Shown in pieces: positions 36,005-45,931 of a stretch of DNA of 57,658 nucleotides; the stretch's first letter is position 1, and every line of letters starts with the position of its first letter. Origin of the DNA: Deltaproteobacteria bacterium (GTDB taxonomy: Bacteria; Desulfobacterota; Desulfarculia; Desulfarculales; Desulfarculaceae); NCBI GenBank assembly GCA_020444165.1, contig JAHLLK010000032.1, positions 1 through 57,658 on the forward strand. Reading direction: 5' to 3'. Under the pieces are notes generated by a model. It saw only the letters and a program-made list of their open reading frames with translations. It searched no databases and was not told where the DNA came from. The translations under genes were made by a program, and so were the position numbers.

Positions 36005-36856
36005 TTAAGAGATTAGCGGGGCCAAGGCTCGGGCGGCCGCGGCCAGTTCCTCCACGCTCATGGTCTCGGCCCGCCGGGTGGGCAGCAGCTCCACCCCGGC
36101 CAGGGCTTGGTCCACCGCGGCCCGGGGCAATTCCAGCCCGGCGGCCAGGCTGTTGCCCACCATCTTGCGGCGTTGGGCAAAGGCGGCCTTGACCACCTGG
36201 CGGAACCAGGCCTCCTGGTCCGGGGTGAGCCCGCCGCGGGGTTCGGCCAGCACGGTGAGGTGCACCAGCCGGCTCTCCACCTGGGGCTCCGGGTAGAACT
36301 GCTTGCGTCCGATGAGGGAACCGGCCGTGACCTGGCAAAAGGCCTGGGTCAACACGGCCAGCCGGCCCCACTCCTTGCCCCCCGGCCGGGCGGCCAGGCG
36401 CTGGGCCACTTCCCGCTGCACCATGAACACCCCCCGGGTCCAGTGCCGCCGGGCTTCCAGCAGATTGAACAACAGCGGTGAGGTGAGGTTGTAGGGCAGG
36501 TTGCCGGCCAGGGTCAGGGGCCCACCCGCTTCGGCGGCCAGCCCGGCCCAGTCGGCCGTGAGCGCGTCGGCCAGGCGCAGGTCCACGTTCTCCACCCCCT
36601 CCTGGGCCAAAATCTCGGTCAGCGCCTGGTGCACCCCCCGGTCCACCTCCAGCACCACCACCCGGCCGGCCAGGGAGGCCAGGGCCAGGGTCAGGGCCCC
36701 CAGGCCGCCGCCGATCTCCAGCACCACCCCGTCCGGCGGGGGTGCCACCTGACGGGCGATGGCCAGGGCCGTGGCCGAGGAATTGAGGAAGTTCTGGCCC
36801 CGCGCCTTGGAGGCGTGCAGCCCGTAGCGTTCCAGCAGGGTTCTGGGGTGGATCAT
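36005..36856 (-). CDS. rsmA: 16S rRNA dimethyladenosine transferase
   Basis: 283 residues. It methylates the two adjacent adenines near the 3' end of 16S rRNA. SKARGQNFL, VLEIGGGLGALT (SAM site), and the catalytic NLPYNL are present; IGRKQFYPEPQVES follows. The ATG at 36856 overlaps the last unit of a mini-ORF relay that begins at the tsaD stop, and there is no Shine-Dalgarno. Translation probably depends on coupling to tsaD. Confidence 0.96.
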   Translation of the reverse strand: MIHPRTLLERYGLHASKARGQNFLNSSATALAIARQVAPPPDGVVLEIGGGLGALTLALASLAGRVVVLEVDRGVHQALTEILAQEGVENVDLRLADALTADWAGLAAEAGGPLTLAGNLPYNLTSPLLFNLLEARRHWTRGVFMVQREVAQRLAARPGGKEWGRLAVLTQAFCQVTAGSLIGRKQFYPEPQVESRLVHLTVLAEPRGGLTPDQEAWFRQVVKAAFAQRRKMVGNSLAAGLELPRAAVDQALAGVELLPTRRAETMSVEELAAAARALAPLIS

Positions 36857-36889
36857 GGGCAGATCATGGGCAGGTCATGGATAAATCAT
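36853..36889 (-). promoter_or_regulatory. Relay of three mini-ORFs linking tsaD to rsmA by ATGA overlaps
   Basis: On the minus strand the tsaD stop TGA (36888-36886) overlaps an ATG, giving ATG ATT TAT CCA TGA. That TGA overlaps ATG ACC TGC CCA TGA, then ATG ATC TGC CCA TGA, whose TGA overlaps the rsmA ATG (36856). The step is 11 bases each time. No Shine-Dalgarno is seen within or before the relay. Confidence 0.75.
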
Positions 36890-37959
36890 GGGCGGACCGC
36901 GCCGGCCGGCGGGGCCTCGGGCAGGCGGCCGCCCCGGGGCAGGCGGCTGATGGCGTCGGCCCCCAGGTCCAGGCGAAGGCCGGCCCGCAGCCGGTGGCAG
37001 CCGGCCGCCGCGATCATGGCCGCGTTGTCGGTGCACAGGGCCAGGGGCGGCAGGGTGAGGCCCAGGCCCTCGTCCCGGGCGGCTTCGGCCAGGGCCTCGC
37101 GCAGGCGGCGGTTGGCCGCCACTCCGCCGGCCGCGGCCAACTGCCCCACCCCGGCTTCCCGGGCCACGGCCAGGGTCTTCTTCACCAGCACCTCCACCAC
37201 CGCCTCCTGGAAGGCGGCGGCCAAGTCCTCCAGGCGGTAGTCCTGGCCGAGATGTTCCTCGCGGAAGCGCACCACCGCGGTCTTCAGCCCGGAGAAGGAG
37301 AAGTCCGGGGTGCCGTCGTGCAGCCGGGGGCGGGGGAAATGGCAGAAGTCCGCGTCACCGCCCGCGGCCAGGCGGTCGATGACCACCCCGCCGGGGTAGC
37401 CCAGGCCGTAGAGCTTGGCCACCTTGTCAAAGGCTTCCCCGGCCGCGTCGTCCACGGTCTGGCCCAGCTCGTCCAGATCGCCGGGCCCCCGCACCAGATA
37501 GGTGCTGGTGTGTCCGCCACTGACCAACAGGGCTACCAAAGGATAAGGCGGCGGCTCCGGGGCCAGGGACAGGGCGGCCAGGTGGCCCTCCAGGTGGCTC
37601 ACCCCCACCAGGGGCAGCCCCCGGGCCCAGGCCAGGGCCTTGGCCAGGTTCAGGCCGATCAACAGCGCCCCGATGAGGCCCGGGCCCTGGGTCACCGCCA
37701 CGCCGCTGAGGTCGTCCCAGCCCACCCCGGCCTCGGCCAGGGCCTGGCGCACCACCGGCACCCCGGCCTCCAGATGGCGCCGGCTGGCCAGTTCCGGCAC
37801 CACCCCCCCAAAGGGGGCGTGGTCCTTCACCTGGCTGGCCACCACGGAGGAAAGGACGCGGCGGCCGTCCTGCACCACGGCCGCCGCGGTCTCGTCGCAG
37901 GAAGATTCCAAACCCAGGACCAGGCGTCCCGGGTCGGACTCAGAGTTTGCGCCGCCCAC
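36886..37959 (-). CDS. tsaD: tRNA N6-adenosine threonylcarbamoyltransferase
   Basis: 357 residues. It transfers the threonylcarbamoyl group to A37 of ANN-decoding tRNAs together with Tsa[17 protein letters not shown] opens the domain, SHLEGHLAA carries the metal-binding His pair, and [11 protein letters not shown] and [11 protein letters not shown] follow. The GTG at 37959 has GGAG 8 bases upstream and gives the expected N-terminus; it overlaps the fbp 3' end by 20 bases. tsaE is in the same window at 41961. Confidence 0.96.
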   Translation of the reverse strand: MGGANSESDPGRLVLGLESSCDETAAAVVQDGRRVLSSVVASQVKDHAPFGGVVPELASRRHLEAGVPVVRQALAEAGVGWDDLSGVAVTQGPGLIGALLIGLNLAKALAWARGLPLVGVSHLEGHLAALSLAPEPPPYPLVALLVSGGHTSTYLVRGPGDLDELGQTVDDAAGEAFDKVAKLYGLGYPGGVVIDRLAAGGDADFCHFPRPRLHDGTPDFSFSGLKTAVVRFREEHLGQDYRLEDLAAAFQEAVVEVLVKKTLAVAREAGVGQLAAAGGVAANRRLREALAEAARDEGLGLTLPPLALCTDNAAMIAAAGCHRLRAGLRLDLGADAISRLPRGGRLPEAPPAGAVRP

Positions 37960-38959
37960 TGATGAACTCCACAGCCTCGGCCACGTCCTCGGCGCTGCCC
38001 ACGATATAGGGCACCCGCTGGTGCAGCTCGTCGGGTTCGATCTCCATGATACGCTTCTGGCCGTCGCTGGCCGCGCCGCCGGCCTGCTCGGCCACAAAGG
38101 CCAGGGGCGAGCACTCGTACAACAGCCGGAGCTTGCCGTGGGGCTTCTTGGGATCCTTGGTGTCGGCGGGATAGAGGAAGATGCCGCCGTAGAGGAGCGT
38201 GCGGTGGAAGTCCGCCACCAAGGAGCCGATGTAGCGGCAGGAGTACACGGGCTTCTGGTCGGTCTTGCGGCGCAGGTAGCGGAAGTACTCCTGCACCCCT
38301 TCGGTCCAGAAATCCATGTAGCCCATGTTGGCGCTGAAGATCTTGCCCCGGGTGGGCATCTTGATCTGCGGGTGGGACAAGAGGAACTCGCCCACGCTGG
38401 GGTCCAGGGTGAAGCCGCTGACCCCGTTGCCCGCGGTGTAGACCATCATGGTGCTGGAACCATAGAGGAAATACCCCGCGGCCACCTGCTGGTAACCCGG
38501 CTGCAGCAGGTCTTTCATCTCATAGTCCACCCCGGTGGACACCTTGCGGAGGATGCTGAAGATGGTGCCGATGGACACGTTGGCGTCGATGTTGCTGGAG
38601 CCGTCCAGGGGATCGAACAGCACCACGTAGTTGCCTTTTTCCATCCCCCGGGGCAGTTCGATGGGATCGGCGTCCTCCTCGGAGCCCATCACCGCCACGT
38701 AGCCGCTGCGGGACAGGCGATCGATGACGTTGTCATGGGCGAACTCATCCAGCTTGCGCACCTGCTCCCCCTGGACGTTGCGCTCGCCGGTGAAGCCCAG
38801 GATTTCCACCAGGCCGGCCTTGGTGACTTCGCGGCTGATAATTTTGGCCGACAGGATCAGTTCGTTCAAGAGCCGGGTGAAGGCGCCGGTGGCCTCGCCA
38901 TACAGCTCTTGCTGCGCCAACAGGTGGTTGGTGACTGTCACCCCTAAACGATTGGCCAT
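37940..38959 (-). CDS. fbp: Fructose-1,6-bisphosphatase, class I
   Basis: 339 residues. It removes the 1-phosphate of fructose-1,6-bisphosphate in gluconeogenesis. The signature [16 protein letters not shown], which binds the metals, is intact, as are [10 protein letters not shown] and GGIFLYPAD. The ATG at 38959 has AAGGAGAAGG just upstream; nine more in-frame codons are possible. A promoter candidate lies upstream (TTGCCG, 18 bases, TATGAA) and the cimA terminator precedes it, so it starts a new unit with tsaD and rsmA. Confidence 0.97.
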   Translation of the reverse strand: MANRLGVTVTNHLLAQQELYGEATGAFTRLLNELILSAKIISREVTKAGLVEILGFTGERNVQGEQVRKLDEFAHDNVIDRLSRSGYVAVMGSEEDADPIELPRGMEKGNYVVLFDPLDGSSNIDANVSIGTIFSILRKVSTGVDYEMKDLLQPGYQQVAAGYFLYGSSTMMVYTAGNGVSGFTLDPSVGEFLLSHPQIKMPTRGKIFSANMGYMDFWTEGVQEYFRYLRRKTDQKPVYSCRYIGSLVADFHRTLLYGGIFLYPADTKDPKKPHGKLRLLYECSPLAFVAEQAGGAASDGQKRIMEIEPDELHQRVPYIVGSAEDVAEAVEFISGRRKL

Positions 38960-39077
38960 CCCCTTCTCCTTGCCTAAAAAAAACAAGCGAAAGCCCGAGT
39001 AAATCTAAACGGATGACTATGTTCATAGCACGCCGACTTGGGAAGCGGCAAGGCCTTGTACACAAATACGTAACACA

Positions 39078-39105
39078 CGCGGCGGGAGGCCGGAGCCCCC
39101 CGCCG
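39078..39105 (-). terminator. GC-rich hairpin after cimA
   Basis: GCGGCGGG and CCCGCCGC arms around a GC-rich loop lie 22 bases after the cimA stop. The following T-run is poor, so it may be a weak terminator. Confidence 0.5.
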
Positions 39106-39126
39106 CGTCGTGACCCGCAGATTGGC

Positions 39127-40719
39127 CTAGCGCTCCCGGATGGAGTCCTTGAACAACTTGAAGCGGATGCTGTCGCCCAGGGCCTGCCAGGAGGCCTCGA
39201 GCACGTCGAAGGACACCCCCACCGTGCCCCAGCGGTTGCGGCCGTCGGTGGATTCGATGAGCACCCGCACCCGGGCCGCGGTGCCGTCGGCGCTGGAAAG
39301 CACCCGCACCTTGTAGTCCACCAGGCGCATGTCCACCAGTTGGGGATAAAAGCGCACCAGGGCTTTCCTTATAGCGCGGTCCAGGGCGTTCACCGGGCCC
39401 TGGCCCAGGGCCGCGGTGTGCTCCACCTTGCCGTCCACCAAGAGCAGCACCGTGGCCTCGGCCAGGGGCGGCTGACCCTCGTGGTCCTTGTAGTCGGTGA
39501 CCCGGAAGCCCATGAGGTCGAAGTAGCGGAACTCGCGGCCCATGGCCCGGTGCATCAACAGCTCGAAGCTGGCCTCGGCCGCCTCGTAGTGGAAGCCCTC
39601 GTTTTCCCGCTCCTTCAGCTCGGCCAGGATGGCCGAGAGGCGCGGGTCGTCGGCCGTGAGCCCCAGGCCCCAGTCCTGGCTCTTGCGGAGCACCGCGGCC
39701 TTGCCCGCCAGGTCGCTCACCAGATAGCGGCGGCGGTTGCCCACCGTCTCGGGCGCCACGTGCTCGTACATGGCCGGGTCCTTCTCCACCGCGCTGATGT
39801 GCAGCCCGCCCTTGTGGCTGAAGGCGGCCGAGCCCACGTAGGGGGTGAAGGGGTTGGGCCGCAGGTTGGCCAGCTCCTGGATGAAGTTGAAGGTTTCGGA
39901 GAGAAGCGGCAACTGCCCCGGCGGCAGGCACACAAAGCCCATCTTCAGCTCCAGGGCCGGGATGATGGAGCAGAGGTTGGCGTTGCCGCAGCGCTCGCCC
40001 ACTCCGCCCATGGTCCCCTGCACCTGCCGGGCCCCCGCCTCCACCGCGGCCAGGGTGGAGGCCACGGCGCACTCGGAGTCGTTGTGGCAGTGGATGCCCA
40101 GGGTGTGGTCCGGGAAGCGCTCGGCCACGGCCCGGGTCATCTCGGCCACCTGGGAGGGGAGATAGCCGCCGTTGGTGTCGCACAACACCAGGGTGCCGGC
40201 GCCGCCCTGCACCGCCGCGTCCAACACGGCCAGGGCGTACTCCGTCTGGCCGGCCATGGAGTTGAAGAAATGCTCCGCGTCGAAGAGGACCTCCCGGCCC
40301 TGGGCCTTGAGGTGGGCCACCGAGCCCCGCACCATCTCCAGGTTGTGCTCCAGGGAGGTGCCCAGCTGGGTGGTGACGTGCAGGGCCCAGCACTTGCCCA
40401 CCAGGGTCACCACCCGGGTGCCGGCGTTCAAAATCTCGGCCAGGTTGGGGTCGTTGTCCGGCCGGTTGCCCGCGTGATGGGTGGAGCCAAAGGCCACGAT
40501 CCGGGCGTGCTTCAGGGGAATCTCGCCCACCCGGGCGAAGAACTCGCGGTCCCGGGGGTTGCTGCCCGGCCAACCGCCTTCGATGAAAGCCACGCCCAGG
40601 CGATCCAGCCGCTCGGCCGCCCGGAGTTTGTCCTCCACGCTGAGCACGAACCCCTGGGATTGGGTGCCGTCGCGCAGGGTGGTGTCATACAGCTCGATTT
40701 GGGGAAGGTTGCTCTTCAT
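39127..40719 (-). CDS. cimA: Citramalate synthase
   Basis: 530 residues. It condenses acetyl-CoA and pyruvate to (R)-citramalate for isoleucine synthesis. LYDTTLRDGTQ, GIHCHNDSECAVASTLAAV and HKGGLHISAVEKD are the HMGL-like barrel motifs of the CimA branch of the isopropylmalate synthase family, and the C-terminal LeuA-type regulatory domain (about 400-525) is complete. It starts 3 bases after the lysC stop. Confidence 0.93.
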   Translation of the reverse strand: MKSNLPQIELYDTTLRDGTQSQGFVLSVEDKLRAAERLDRLGVAFIEGGWPGSNPRDREFFARVGEIPLKHARIVAFGSTHHAGNRPDNDPNLAEILNAGTRVVTLVGKCWALHVTTQLGTSLEHNLEMVRGSVAHLKAQGREVLFDAEHFFNSMAGQTEYALAVLDAAVQGGAGTLVLCDTNGGYLPSQVAEMTRAVAERFPDHTLGIHCHNDSECAVASTLAAVEAGARQVQGTMGGVGERCGNANLCSIIPALELKMGFVCLPPGQLPLLSETFNFIQELANLRPNPFTPYVGSAAFSHKGGLHISAVEKDPAMYEHVAPETVGNRRRYLVSDLAGKAAVLRKSQDWGLGLTADDPRLSAILAELKERENEGFHYEAAEASFELLMHRAMGREFRYFDLMGFRVTDYKDHEGQPPLAEATVLLLVDGKVEHTAALGQGPVNALDRAIRKALVRFYPQLVDMRLVDYKVRVLSSADGTAARVRVLIESTDGRNRWGTVGVSFDVLEASWQALGDSIRFKLFKDSIRER

Positions 40720-40722
40720 GAC

Positions 40723-41970
40723 TCAGTCCAGGCCCTCTACTTGGGGAGCGATCTCCTGGTCCAGCCCGAAGGTGCGGTGCAGCACCCGGACGGCCAGTTC
40801 GGTGTATTTCTCCTCGATCACGCAGGAGATCTTGATCTCGCTGGTGTTGATCATCTGAATGTTGATGTTTTCCTGGGCCAGGGCCTGGAACATCCGGCTG
40901 GCCACCCCGGCGTGGTTGCGCATGCCGATGCCGATGATGGAGACCTTGGCGATGTCCGGATCGCCCAAAACCTCCTGGAAACCGATGGCCGAGGCCGCGT
41001 GCCGCACGATGCCCAGCGCCCGGTCGAACTCGGTCTTGGGCACCGTGAAGGTGAGGTCGGTCTTGCCGTCCTCGCTGGTGTTCTGGATGATGACGTCCAC
41101 CACGATGCCGGCCTCGCTCACCGGCTGGAAAACCTTGGCCGCCACCCCCGGCTGGTCGGGCACGCCGCGGACGGTGATGCGGGCCTCGTTCTTGTTGTAG
41201 GCTACGCCGCTGATAATCAGCTTTTCCCTGATTTGTTCCTCGGGAACCACCATGGTGCCCTCCCGGTCGCTGAAAGTGGATCTGACGTGCACCGGCACGC
41301 CGAATTTCATGGCAAAGGCCACCGAGCGGATGTCCAGCACCTTGGCCCCCAGGGAGGCCATTTCCAGCATCTCCTCGTAGGACACCATGGCCAGCTTCCG
41401 GGCCCGGGGCACCAGGCTGGGGTCGGCGGTGTAGACCCCGTCCACGTCGGTGTAGATCTCGCAGACGTCGGCCTTGAGCGCCGCGGCCAGGGCCACCGCC
41501 GTGGTGTCGCTGCCGCCGCGGCCCAGGGTGGTGATATCGCCGGTTTCCCAGTCCAGGCCCTGGAACCCCGCCACCACCACCACGATGCCGCGGTCCAGCA
41601 TCTCGTGGATGCGGGGCGAGACGACTTCCTTGATGCGGGCCTTGCCGAATACCCGGTCGGTGAGGATGGCCGCCTGGAAGCCCAACAGCGAGCGGGCCTT
41701 GAAGCCCAGGTCCCGGGCGGCCAGGCCGAACAGGGCCACGGCCTGCTGCTCGCCGGTGGACAGGAGCACGTCCAGTTCCCGGGGGTCCGGGTCGGGGCTC
41801 ATCTCGTGGGCCAGCTTCAGGAGGCTGTCGGTGACCCCGGCCATGGCCGAGAGCACCAGCACCATACGGTGACCCTGGTCATGATATTGCTTGACCTTCC
41901 TGGCCACATGCTGGATGCGGGGGATGTCGCCCACGCTGGTGCCCCCGAATTTCTGCACGATCAGGGACAT
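40723..41970 (-). CDS. lysC: Aspartate kinase
   Basis: 415 residues. First step of the Lys/Thr/Met pathway. [11 protein letters not shown] opens the kinase domain, [16 protein letters not shown] binds aspartate, and two ACT domains make up the C-terminal 150 residues, as in feedback-regulated enzymes. The ATG at 41970 has GGGAGAGGG upstream and overlaps the end of tsaE by 10 bases. Confidence 0.97.
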   Translation of the reverse strand: MSLIVQKFGGTSVGDIPRIQHVARKVKQYHDQGHRMVLVLSAMAGVTDSLLKLAHEMSPDPDPRELDVLLSTGEQQAVALFGLAARDLGFKARSLLGFQAAILTDRVFGKARIKEVVSPRIHEMLDRGIVVVVAGFQGLDWETGDITTLGRGGSDTTAVALAAALKADVCEIYTDVDGVYTADPSLVPRARKLAMVSYEEMLEMASLGAKVLDIRSVAFAMKFGVPVHVRSTFSDREGTMVVPEEQIREKLIISGVAYNKNEARITVRGVPDQPGVAAKVFQPVSEAGIVVDVIIQNTSEDGKTDLTFTVPKTEFDRALGIVRHAASAIGFQEVLGDPDIAKVSIIGIGMRNHAGVASRMFQALAQENINIQMINTSEIKISCVIEEKYTELAVRVLHRTFGLDQEIAPQVEGLD

Positions 41971-42506
41971 GCACCCTCTCCCTCCCCCCGGGCGGACCAA
42001 GCCCGCGCCAAGGGAGTCAAGATCTCCGCCGGCCCGGCCAGGCTGGCCCGGCGGGTCTGGCGCCCGGTGACCGTGAGGCGGAGCCTGAGCGCCGCGGGCG
42101 GCCAGGCTCCCCCGGCCCGCTCGGCCCACTCCACGGCCAGGACTCCGTCCGCCGCCTCGTCCAAAAGGTCCGCGGCCAGATCCCGGTCCTCGGGCAGGCG
42201 GTAGAGATCCGCATGATAAAAAGGGTAGCGCCCCGGATAGAGATTGACCAGGGTGAAGGTGGGGGATACCACGGCATAGCCCGGGTCCACCCCGAGGCCC
42301 CGGGCCAAGCCCCGGGCCAGGACGGTCTTGCCCGCGCCCAGATCACCCACCAGGAGCACCACTCCGCCGGGGGCCAAAAGCCGGCCCAGGGCCTCCCCCA
42401 GGGCCAGGGTGGCGGCCTCGGAGGCCAGTTCCAGGGTCAGGCTCTCGGGGGGAGGTGCCGCGGCCGCGGGGGCGGCCGGTTCACCCGCGGGGACTAATGG
42501 TGGCAA
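41961..42506 (-). CDS. tsaE: tRNA threonylcarbamoyladenosine biosynthesis ATPase TsaE
   Basis: 181 residues. Walker [16 protein letters not shown] and the family motif [14 protein letters not shown] are clear; YHADLYRL and EWAERAG follow. It is an Ala/Pro-rich N-terminal extension of about 20 residues plus a slightly long tail. The only reasonable start is TTG at 42506, inside the nnr 3' end (overlap 13 bases). It works with TsaD (encoded at 36886) and TsaB, which is not seen here. Confidence 0.92.
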   Translation of the reverse strand: MPPLVPAGEPAAPAAAAPPPESLTLELASEAATLALGEALGRLLAPGGVVLLVGDLGAGKTVLARGLARGLGVDPGYAVVSPTFTLVNLYPGRYPFYHADLYRLPEDRDLAADLLDEAADGVLAVEWAERAGGAWPPAALRLRLTVTGRQTRRASLAGPAEILTPLARAWSARGEGEGACP

Positions 42507-44092
42507 GAGTCCTCTTCCTCATCCTCCCCGTGGTCGTGGTCGTGACTGTGGCTCTCCTCGACTTGACGGAAGGCCCGGGGCAGGTAGTCGGCCAGCTCCT
42601 CGGCGGCCAAGCCGCGGCGGCCGTAATCCTCTTCGGCCAGTTGCCCGGCCAGGCCGTGGACAAAGACCCCGGCCAGGGCCGCGCCAGCCGCCTCCAGGCC
42701 CTGGGCCATCAGCCCGCCGATCACCCCGGATAACACGTCGCCGCTGCCGCCCGAAGCCAACAGCGGGCCGCCGGTGGGGTTGATCCAGGCCGGACCGTCG
42801 GGCAGGGCCACCACGGTGCGGGCGCCCTTCAACACGCACACCGCGCCGAAGGCGGCGGCCAGACGCCGGGCCGCGCCCAGGCGGTCGGCCGCCACGGCCG
42901 CGGGGTCCGTACCCAACAACCGGGCCGCCTCGCCGGGATGGGGGGTTATCACCACCTCTTCCGAAACGAAACGCGTTTTGGTGCCGGCCAGGGCGTTAAG
43001 GGCGTCGGCGTCCAGCACCATGGGGCTTTCCAGGCCCGCGGCCAACTCGCGCACCGCTTCCCAGGTCTCGGGGTTCTTGCCCAGGCCCGGGCCCAACACC
43101 AGGGCCTCGCGCTCGGCCATGAGCTGACGCAACGTGGCCAGTCCGGCCAGGGCCAGGCCGCCGTCGGCCGTCTCGGCCAGGGGCTCGGTCATGGCCGCGG
43201 TGAGCTTCAAGGCCGCGATGGGCTGCAGGGCGGCCGGCAGGGCCGCGGTGACCAGGCCGGCCCCGGAACGGAGCCCGCCCATGGCCGCCAGGCACGGGGC
43301 GCCGGTCTTGCCCACGCTGCCCCCCACCACGAGCAGATGCCCGAAATCGCCCTTGTGGGCGTGGGAGGGCCGCTCGGGCAGGAGATGAGCCACCATCTCC
43401 CGCTCCAGGAGGAACACGTCCGGGTCCAGGTCCTCGATAACCTGGGGCGGGATGGAGATGTCCACCAGGGTTATCTCGCCGCTGTAGCCCACCGGGTCCA
43501 GGGCCATGCCCAGCTTCACCTGGCCGAAGGTGGCGGTGCAGGCGGCCTGCACCGCCCGGCCCAGGGGCACCCCGGTGTCGGCCGCCAGCCCGCTGGGGAT
43601 GTCCACGGCCATGATCGGGGCGCCCATCTCGTTCAGGAAGTCGATGGCCAGGCCGTACACCCCCTGCACCGGGGAGTTGAGGCCGGTGCCCAACAGCGCG
43701 TCCACGTACAGGTCATAGGAGGCCATCTCCTCCACCAGGCCCAGGAAGGCAGTCTCGTCCGGCACCTCCACCACGGGCACCCCCGTGGCTTCGGCCACGG
43801 CCAGGTTGGTGGCCGCGTCGCCGCTGAGCTTGTCCTTTTTGGTCAGGAGATAGACCACCACCTCCACCTCGCGGGCGACCAGGATGCGGGCCATGGCCAG
43901 GCCGTCGCCGCCGTTGTTGCCCCGGCCGCACAAGACCGCCACCCGGAATTCGCTGAGGTCGCCCACTTGGTCCACCAAGGCCCGCACCGCCCCCTGGGCC
44001 GCGTTCTCCATGAGCACGATACCCGGCAGGCCGATCTCCTCGATGGTCCGCCGGTCGGCTTGGCGCATTTGTTCCGCGGTCAACAAGATCAT
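42494..44092 (-). CDS. nnrD: Bifunctional NAD(P)H-hydrate epimerase / dehydratase
   Basis: 532 residues. Repairs hydrated NAD(P)H. The N-terminal epimerase domain (about 1-215) has CGRGNNGGDGLAMAR and VDALLGTGL; the C-terminal ADP-dependent dehydratase (about 225-505) has GSVGKTGAPCLAA, ITPHPGEAARLL and GGSGDVLSGVIGG. The chain ends in an acidic His-rich tail, [20 protein letters not shown], which is not part of the usual enzyme and looks like a metal-binding tail. Confidence 0.95.
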   Translation of the reverse strand: MILLTAEQMRQADRRTIEEIGLPGIVLMENAAQGAVRALVDQVGDLSEFRVAVLCGRGNNGGDGLAMARILVAREVEVVVYLLTKKDKLSGDAATNLAVAEATGVPVVEVPDETAFLGLVEEMASYDLYVDALLGTGLNSPVQGVYGLAIDFLNEMGAPIMAVDIPSGLAADTGVPLGRAVQAACTATFGQVKLGMALDPVGYSGEITLVDISIPPQVIEDLDPDVFLLEREMVAHLLPERPSHAHKGDFGHLLVVGGSVGKTGAPCLAAMGGLRSGAGLVTAALPAALQPIAALKLTAAMTEPLAETADGGLALAGLATLRQLMAEREALVLGPGLGKNPETWEAVRELAAGLESPMVLDADALNALAGTKTRFVSEEVVITPHPGEAARLLGTDPAAVAADRLGAARRLAAAFGAVCVLKGARTVVALPDGPAWINPTGGPLLASGGSGDVLSGVIGGLMAQGLEAAGAALAGVFVHGLAGQLAEEDYGRRGLAAEELADYLPRAFRQVEESHSHDHDHGEDEEEDSCHH

Positions 44093-44300
44093 GGCTAACT
44101 GTCCTTCCCGCTAAAAAACCACAAGGCCCGGGCGCGGATCGCGCCGCCGGGCGGAGTTGCAAACAAGTCGAGGCCCTGCGGGCCTGGCGTAAACATACCA
44201 ATAGTCGCCGTCTGAGGCGGCCTCATTCCCCCCGGCCGGGCCGGCCCGCCCCCGCAATCCTACGCGCGGGCTTTCCCGCCCGCGGCTGCCGGGGGCGGCT

Positions 44301-44693
44301 CTATGCTCCCTGGCCGGGCTCGCCCTCCAAAACCACCACCGCCGCGGCGTAGTCGCCGTCGTCGGTGAGCGAAAGGTGCACCCCGGTCACCCCGTGGTCC
44401 CGGGCCCAGGTCTGGGCCCGGCCGGTCAGCGCCAGGGAAGGCTTGCCCCGGGCGTCGGACACCACCCCGATCTCCCGCCAGGAGAGCCCCCGCAGGCCCA
44501 GGCCCGTGGCCTTGGCAAAGGCCTCCTTGGCCGCGAAACGGAGCGCCAGGGCGTGGGCCGGCCGGGGCCGGGCCAGGCAGTAGCGGACTTCCTCCGGGGT
44601 GAAGACCCGGTCCAGGAAGCGGGTCCCGTGGCGCTCCCAGGCGGCCCGGATGCGGTCCACCCGGGCCAGGTCCAGGCCCAGGCCCAGGAGCAC
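44301..44693 (-). CDS. acpS: Holo-[acyl-carrier-protein] synthase
   Basis: 130 residues. It transfers phosphopantetheine from CoA to ACP. GLGLDLARVDRI near the N-terminus and FAAKEAFAKATG carry the metal- and CoA-binding residues. The start is GTG at 44693, 10 bases after the pdxJ stop, with AGGG upstream; a longer frame to 44789 lies within pdxJ. The 208-base gap before nnr shows no clear terminator. Confidence 0.92.
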   Translation of the reverse strand: MLLGLGLDLARVDRIRAAWERHGTRFLDRVFTPEEVRYCLARPRPAHALALRFAAKEAFAKATGLGLRGLSWREIGVVSDARGKPSLALTGRAQTWARDHGVTGVHLSLTDDGDYAAAVVVLEGEPGQGA

Positions 44694-44703
44694 GGCCGGC
44701 GCC

Positions 44704-45462
44704 CTAGAGCCGCCGGCTGGGCGGCTCGCCAGCCCGGGCCGAAGCGCTGGTGCGCACCAGCTCCAGCATCTCGCCCACGGCCTGCTCAAAGCCCACGAAC
44801 ACGGCCCGGGACACGATGGAGTGGCCGATGGAGTACTCGTCCACCTCGGGGAAGCGCAGGATGGGGCGGATGTTCTTGAGGTTCAGGCCGTGGCCCGCGG
44901 CCACCCGGAGCCCCACCCGGGTGGCCAGGCGGGCCGAGTCTTCCAAATGGCCCAACAGCCGCTGCCGGGCGAGGTCGTCCTTGGCGTTGGCATAGGCCCC
45001 GGTGTGCAGCTCCACCACCTGGGCCCCGGTCAGATGGGCGGCCTTCACCTGCTCGGCCTGGGGATCGATGAACAGGCTCACGGCGATGCCGGCCCGGTTC
45101 AGGCGGCTGACCGCGTCCTTGACGGCCTCCTGGTGGCCCACCACGTCCAGGCCGCCCTCGGTGGTCACCTCCTGGCGCTTCTCGGGCACCAGGGTGCAGA
45201 GGTCCGGCTTCACCTGCCCGGCGATGCCCACCATCTCGTCGGTGGCGGCCATCTCCATGTTCAGGCGGGTCTTCACCACCTGGCGCAGCACCTGGAGGTC
45301 GCGGTCCTGGATGTGGCGGCGGTCCTCCCGGAGATGCACGATGATGCCGTCGGCCCCGGCCTTCTCGGCCAGCACCGCGGCCCACACCGGGTCCGGCTCG
45401 TCAATGCCCCGGGCCTGGCGGAGGGTGGCCACGTGATCCACGTTTACGCTAAGCCTGGCCAT
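44704..45462 (-). CDS. pdxJ: Pyridoxine 5'-phosphate synthase
   Basis: 252 residues. Condenses 3-amino-2-oxopropyl phosphate with deoxyxylulose 5-phosphate. LSVNVDHVATLRQARG, IIVHLREDRRHIQDRD and VVELHTGAYAN are typical, with catalytic His and Glu residues present. The ATG overlaps the ybeY 3' end by 14 bases. Confidence 0.97.
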   Translation of the reverse strand: MARLSVNVDHVATLRQARGIDEPDPVWAAVLAEKAGADGIIVHLREDRRHIQDRDLQVLRQVVKTRLNMEMAATDEMVGIAGQVKPDLCTLVPEKRQEVTTEGGLDVVGHQEAVKDAVSRLNRAGIAVSLFIDPQAEQVKAAHLTGAQVVELHTGAYANAKDDLARQRLLGHLEDSARLATRVGLRVAAGHGLNLKNIRPILRFPEVDEYSIGHSIVSRAVFVGFEQAVGEMLELVRTSASARAGEPPSRRL

Positions 45463-45931
45463 GTTCCTCCCCTTCCCCCGCCGGGCCCTCGCCCCGGCTG
45501 TCGGCCAAAAGTTTCTCGGTCAGGGCGTACATCTCCTCGGCCCCGGCCTCGTCGCCCAGGTGGTCGTAACCCACCAGATGCAGGATACCGTGAATGATGA
45601 GTCTTACCAGATGCTCGTCCGGGTCCAGGTCGTTTTCCACGGCCTCGCGGGCGGCGGTGTCCACGCTCACCACCACATCGCCCAAGAGGCCGCCCGGATT
45701 CAGGCCGGCCAGCTCACCCTCCTGTTGGGGAAAGGCCAGCACGTTGGTGGGGCCCACCCGTCCCAGGTAGGTCTGGTTCAGTTCGGCGATGAAGGGGTCG
45801 TCGGCCAGGACCAGGGAAAGCTCGGCGTCCTCAGTTGATGCCAAGCCTTCTAAGATCCGTGTTATCCGGCTCTCTAGGTTCGACAGGTTGATTGCAACTC
45901 GATTTTGCCGGTTGTCGGTCAGAACTCTCAC
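45449..45931 (-). CDS. ybeY: Endoribonuclease YbeY
   Basis: 160 residues. Needed for 16S rRNA maturation and quality control. The zinc motif is HGILHLVGYDH. The start is a GTG at 45931; the N-terminal VLTDNRQNRVAINLSNLESR fits YbeY, so the 101-base overlap with the upstream gene's 3' end is real and not a start error. Confidence 0.95.
   Translation of the reverse strand: MRVLTDNRQNRVAINLSNLESRITRILEGLASTEDAELSLVLADDPFIAELNQTYLGRVGPTNVLAFPQQEGELAGLNPGGLLGDVVVSVDTAAREAVENDLDPDEHLVRLIIHGILHLVGYDHLGDEAGAEEMYALTEKLLADSRGEGPAGEGEEHGQA

Noticed and set aside
39013..42204. A 1063-codon open frame antisense to cimA and lysC
   Set aside because: Same cause. Both sense genes are complete and conserved; the antisense product is repetitive and spans two unrelated genes.
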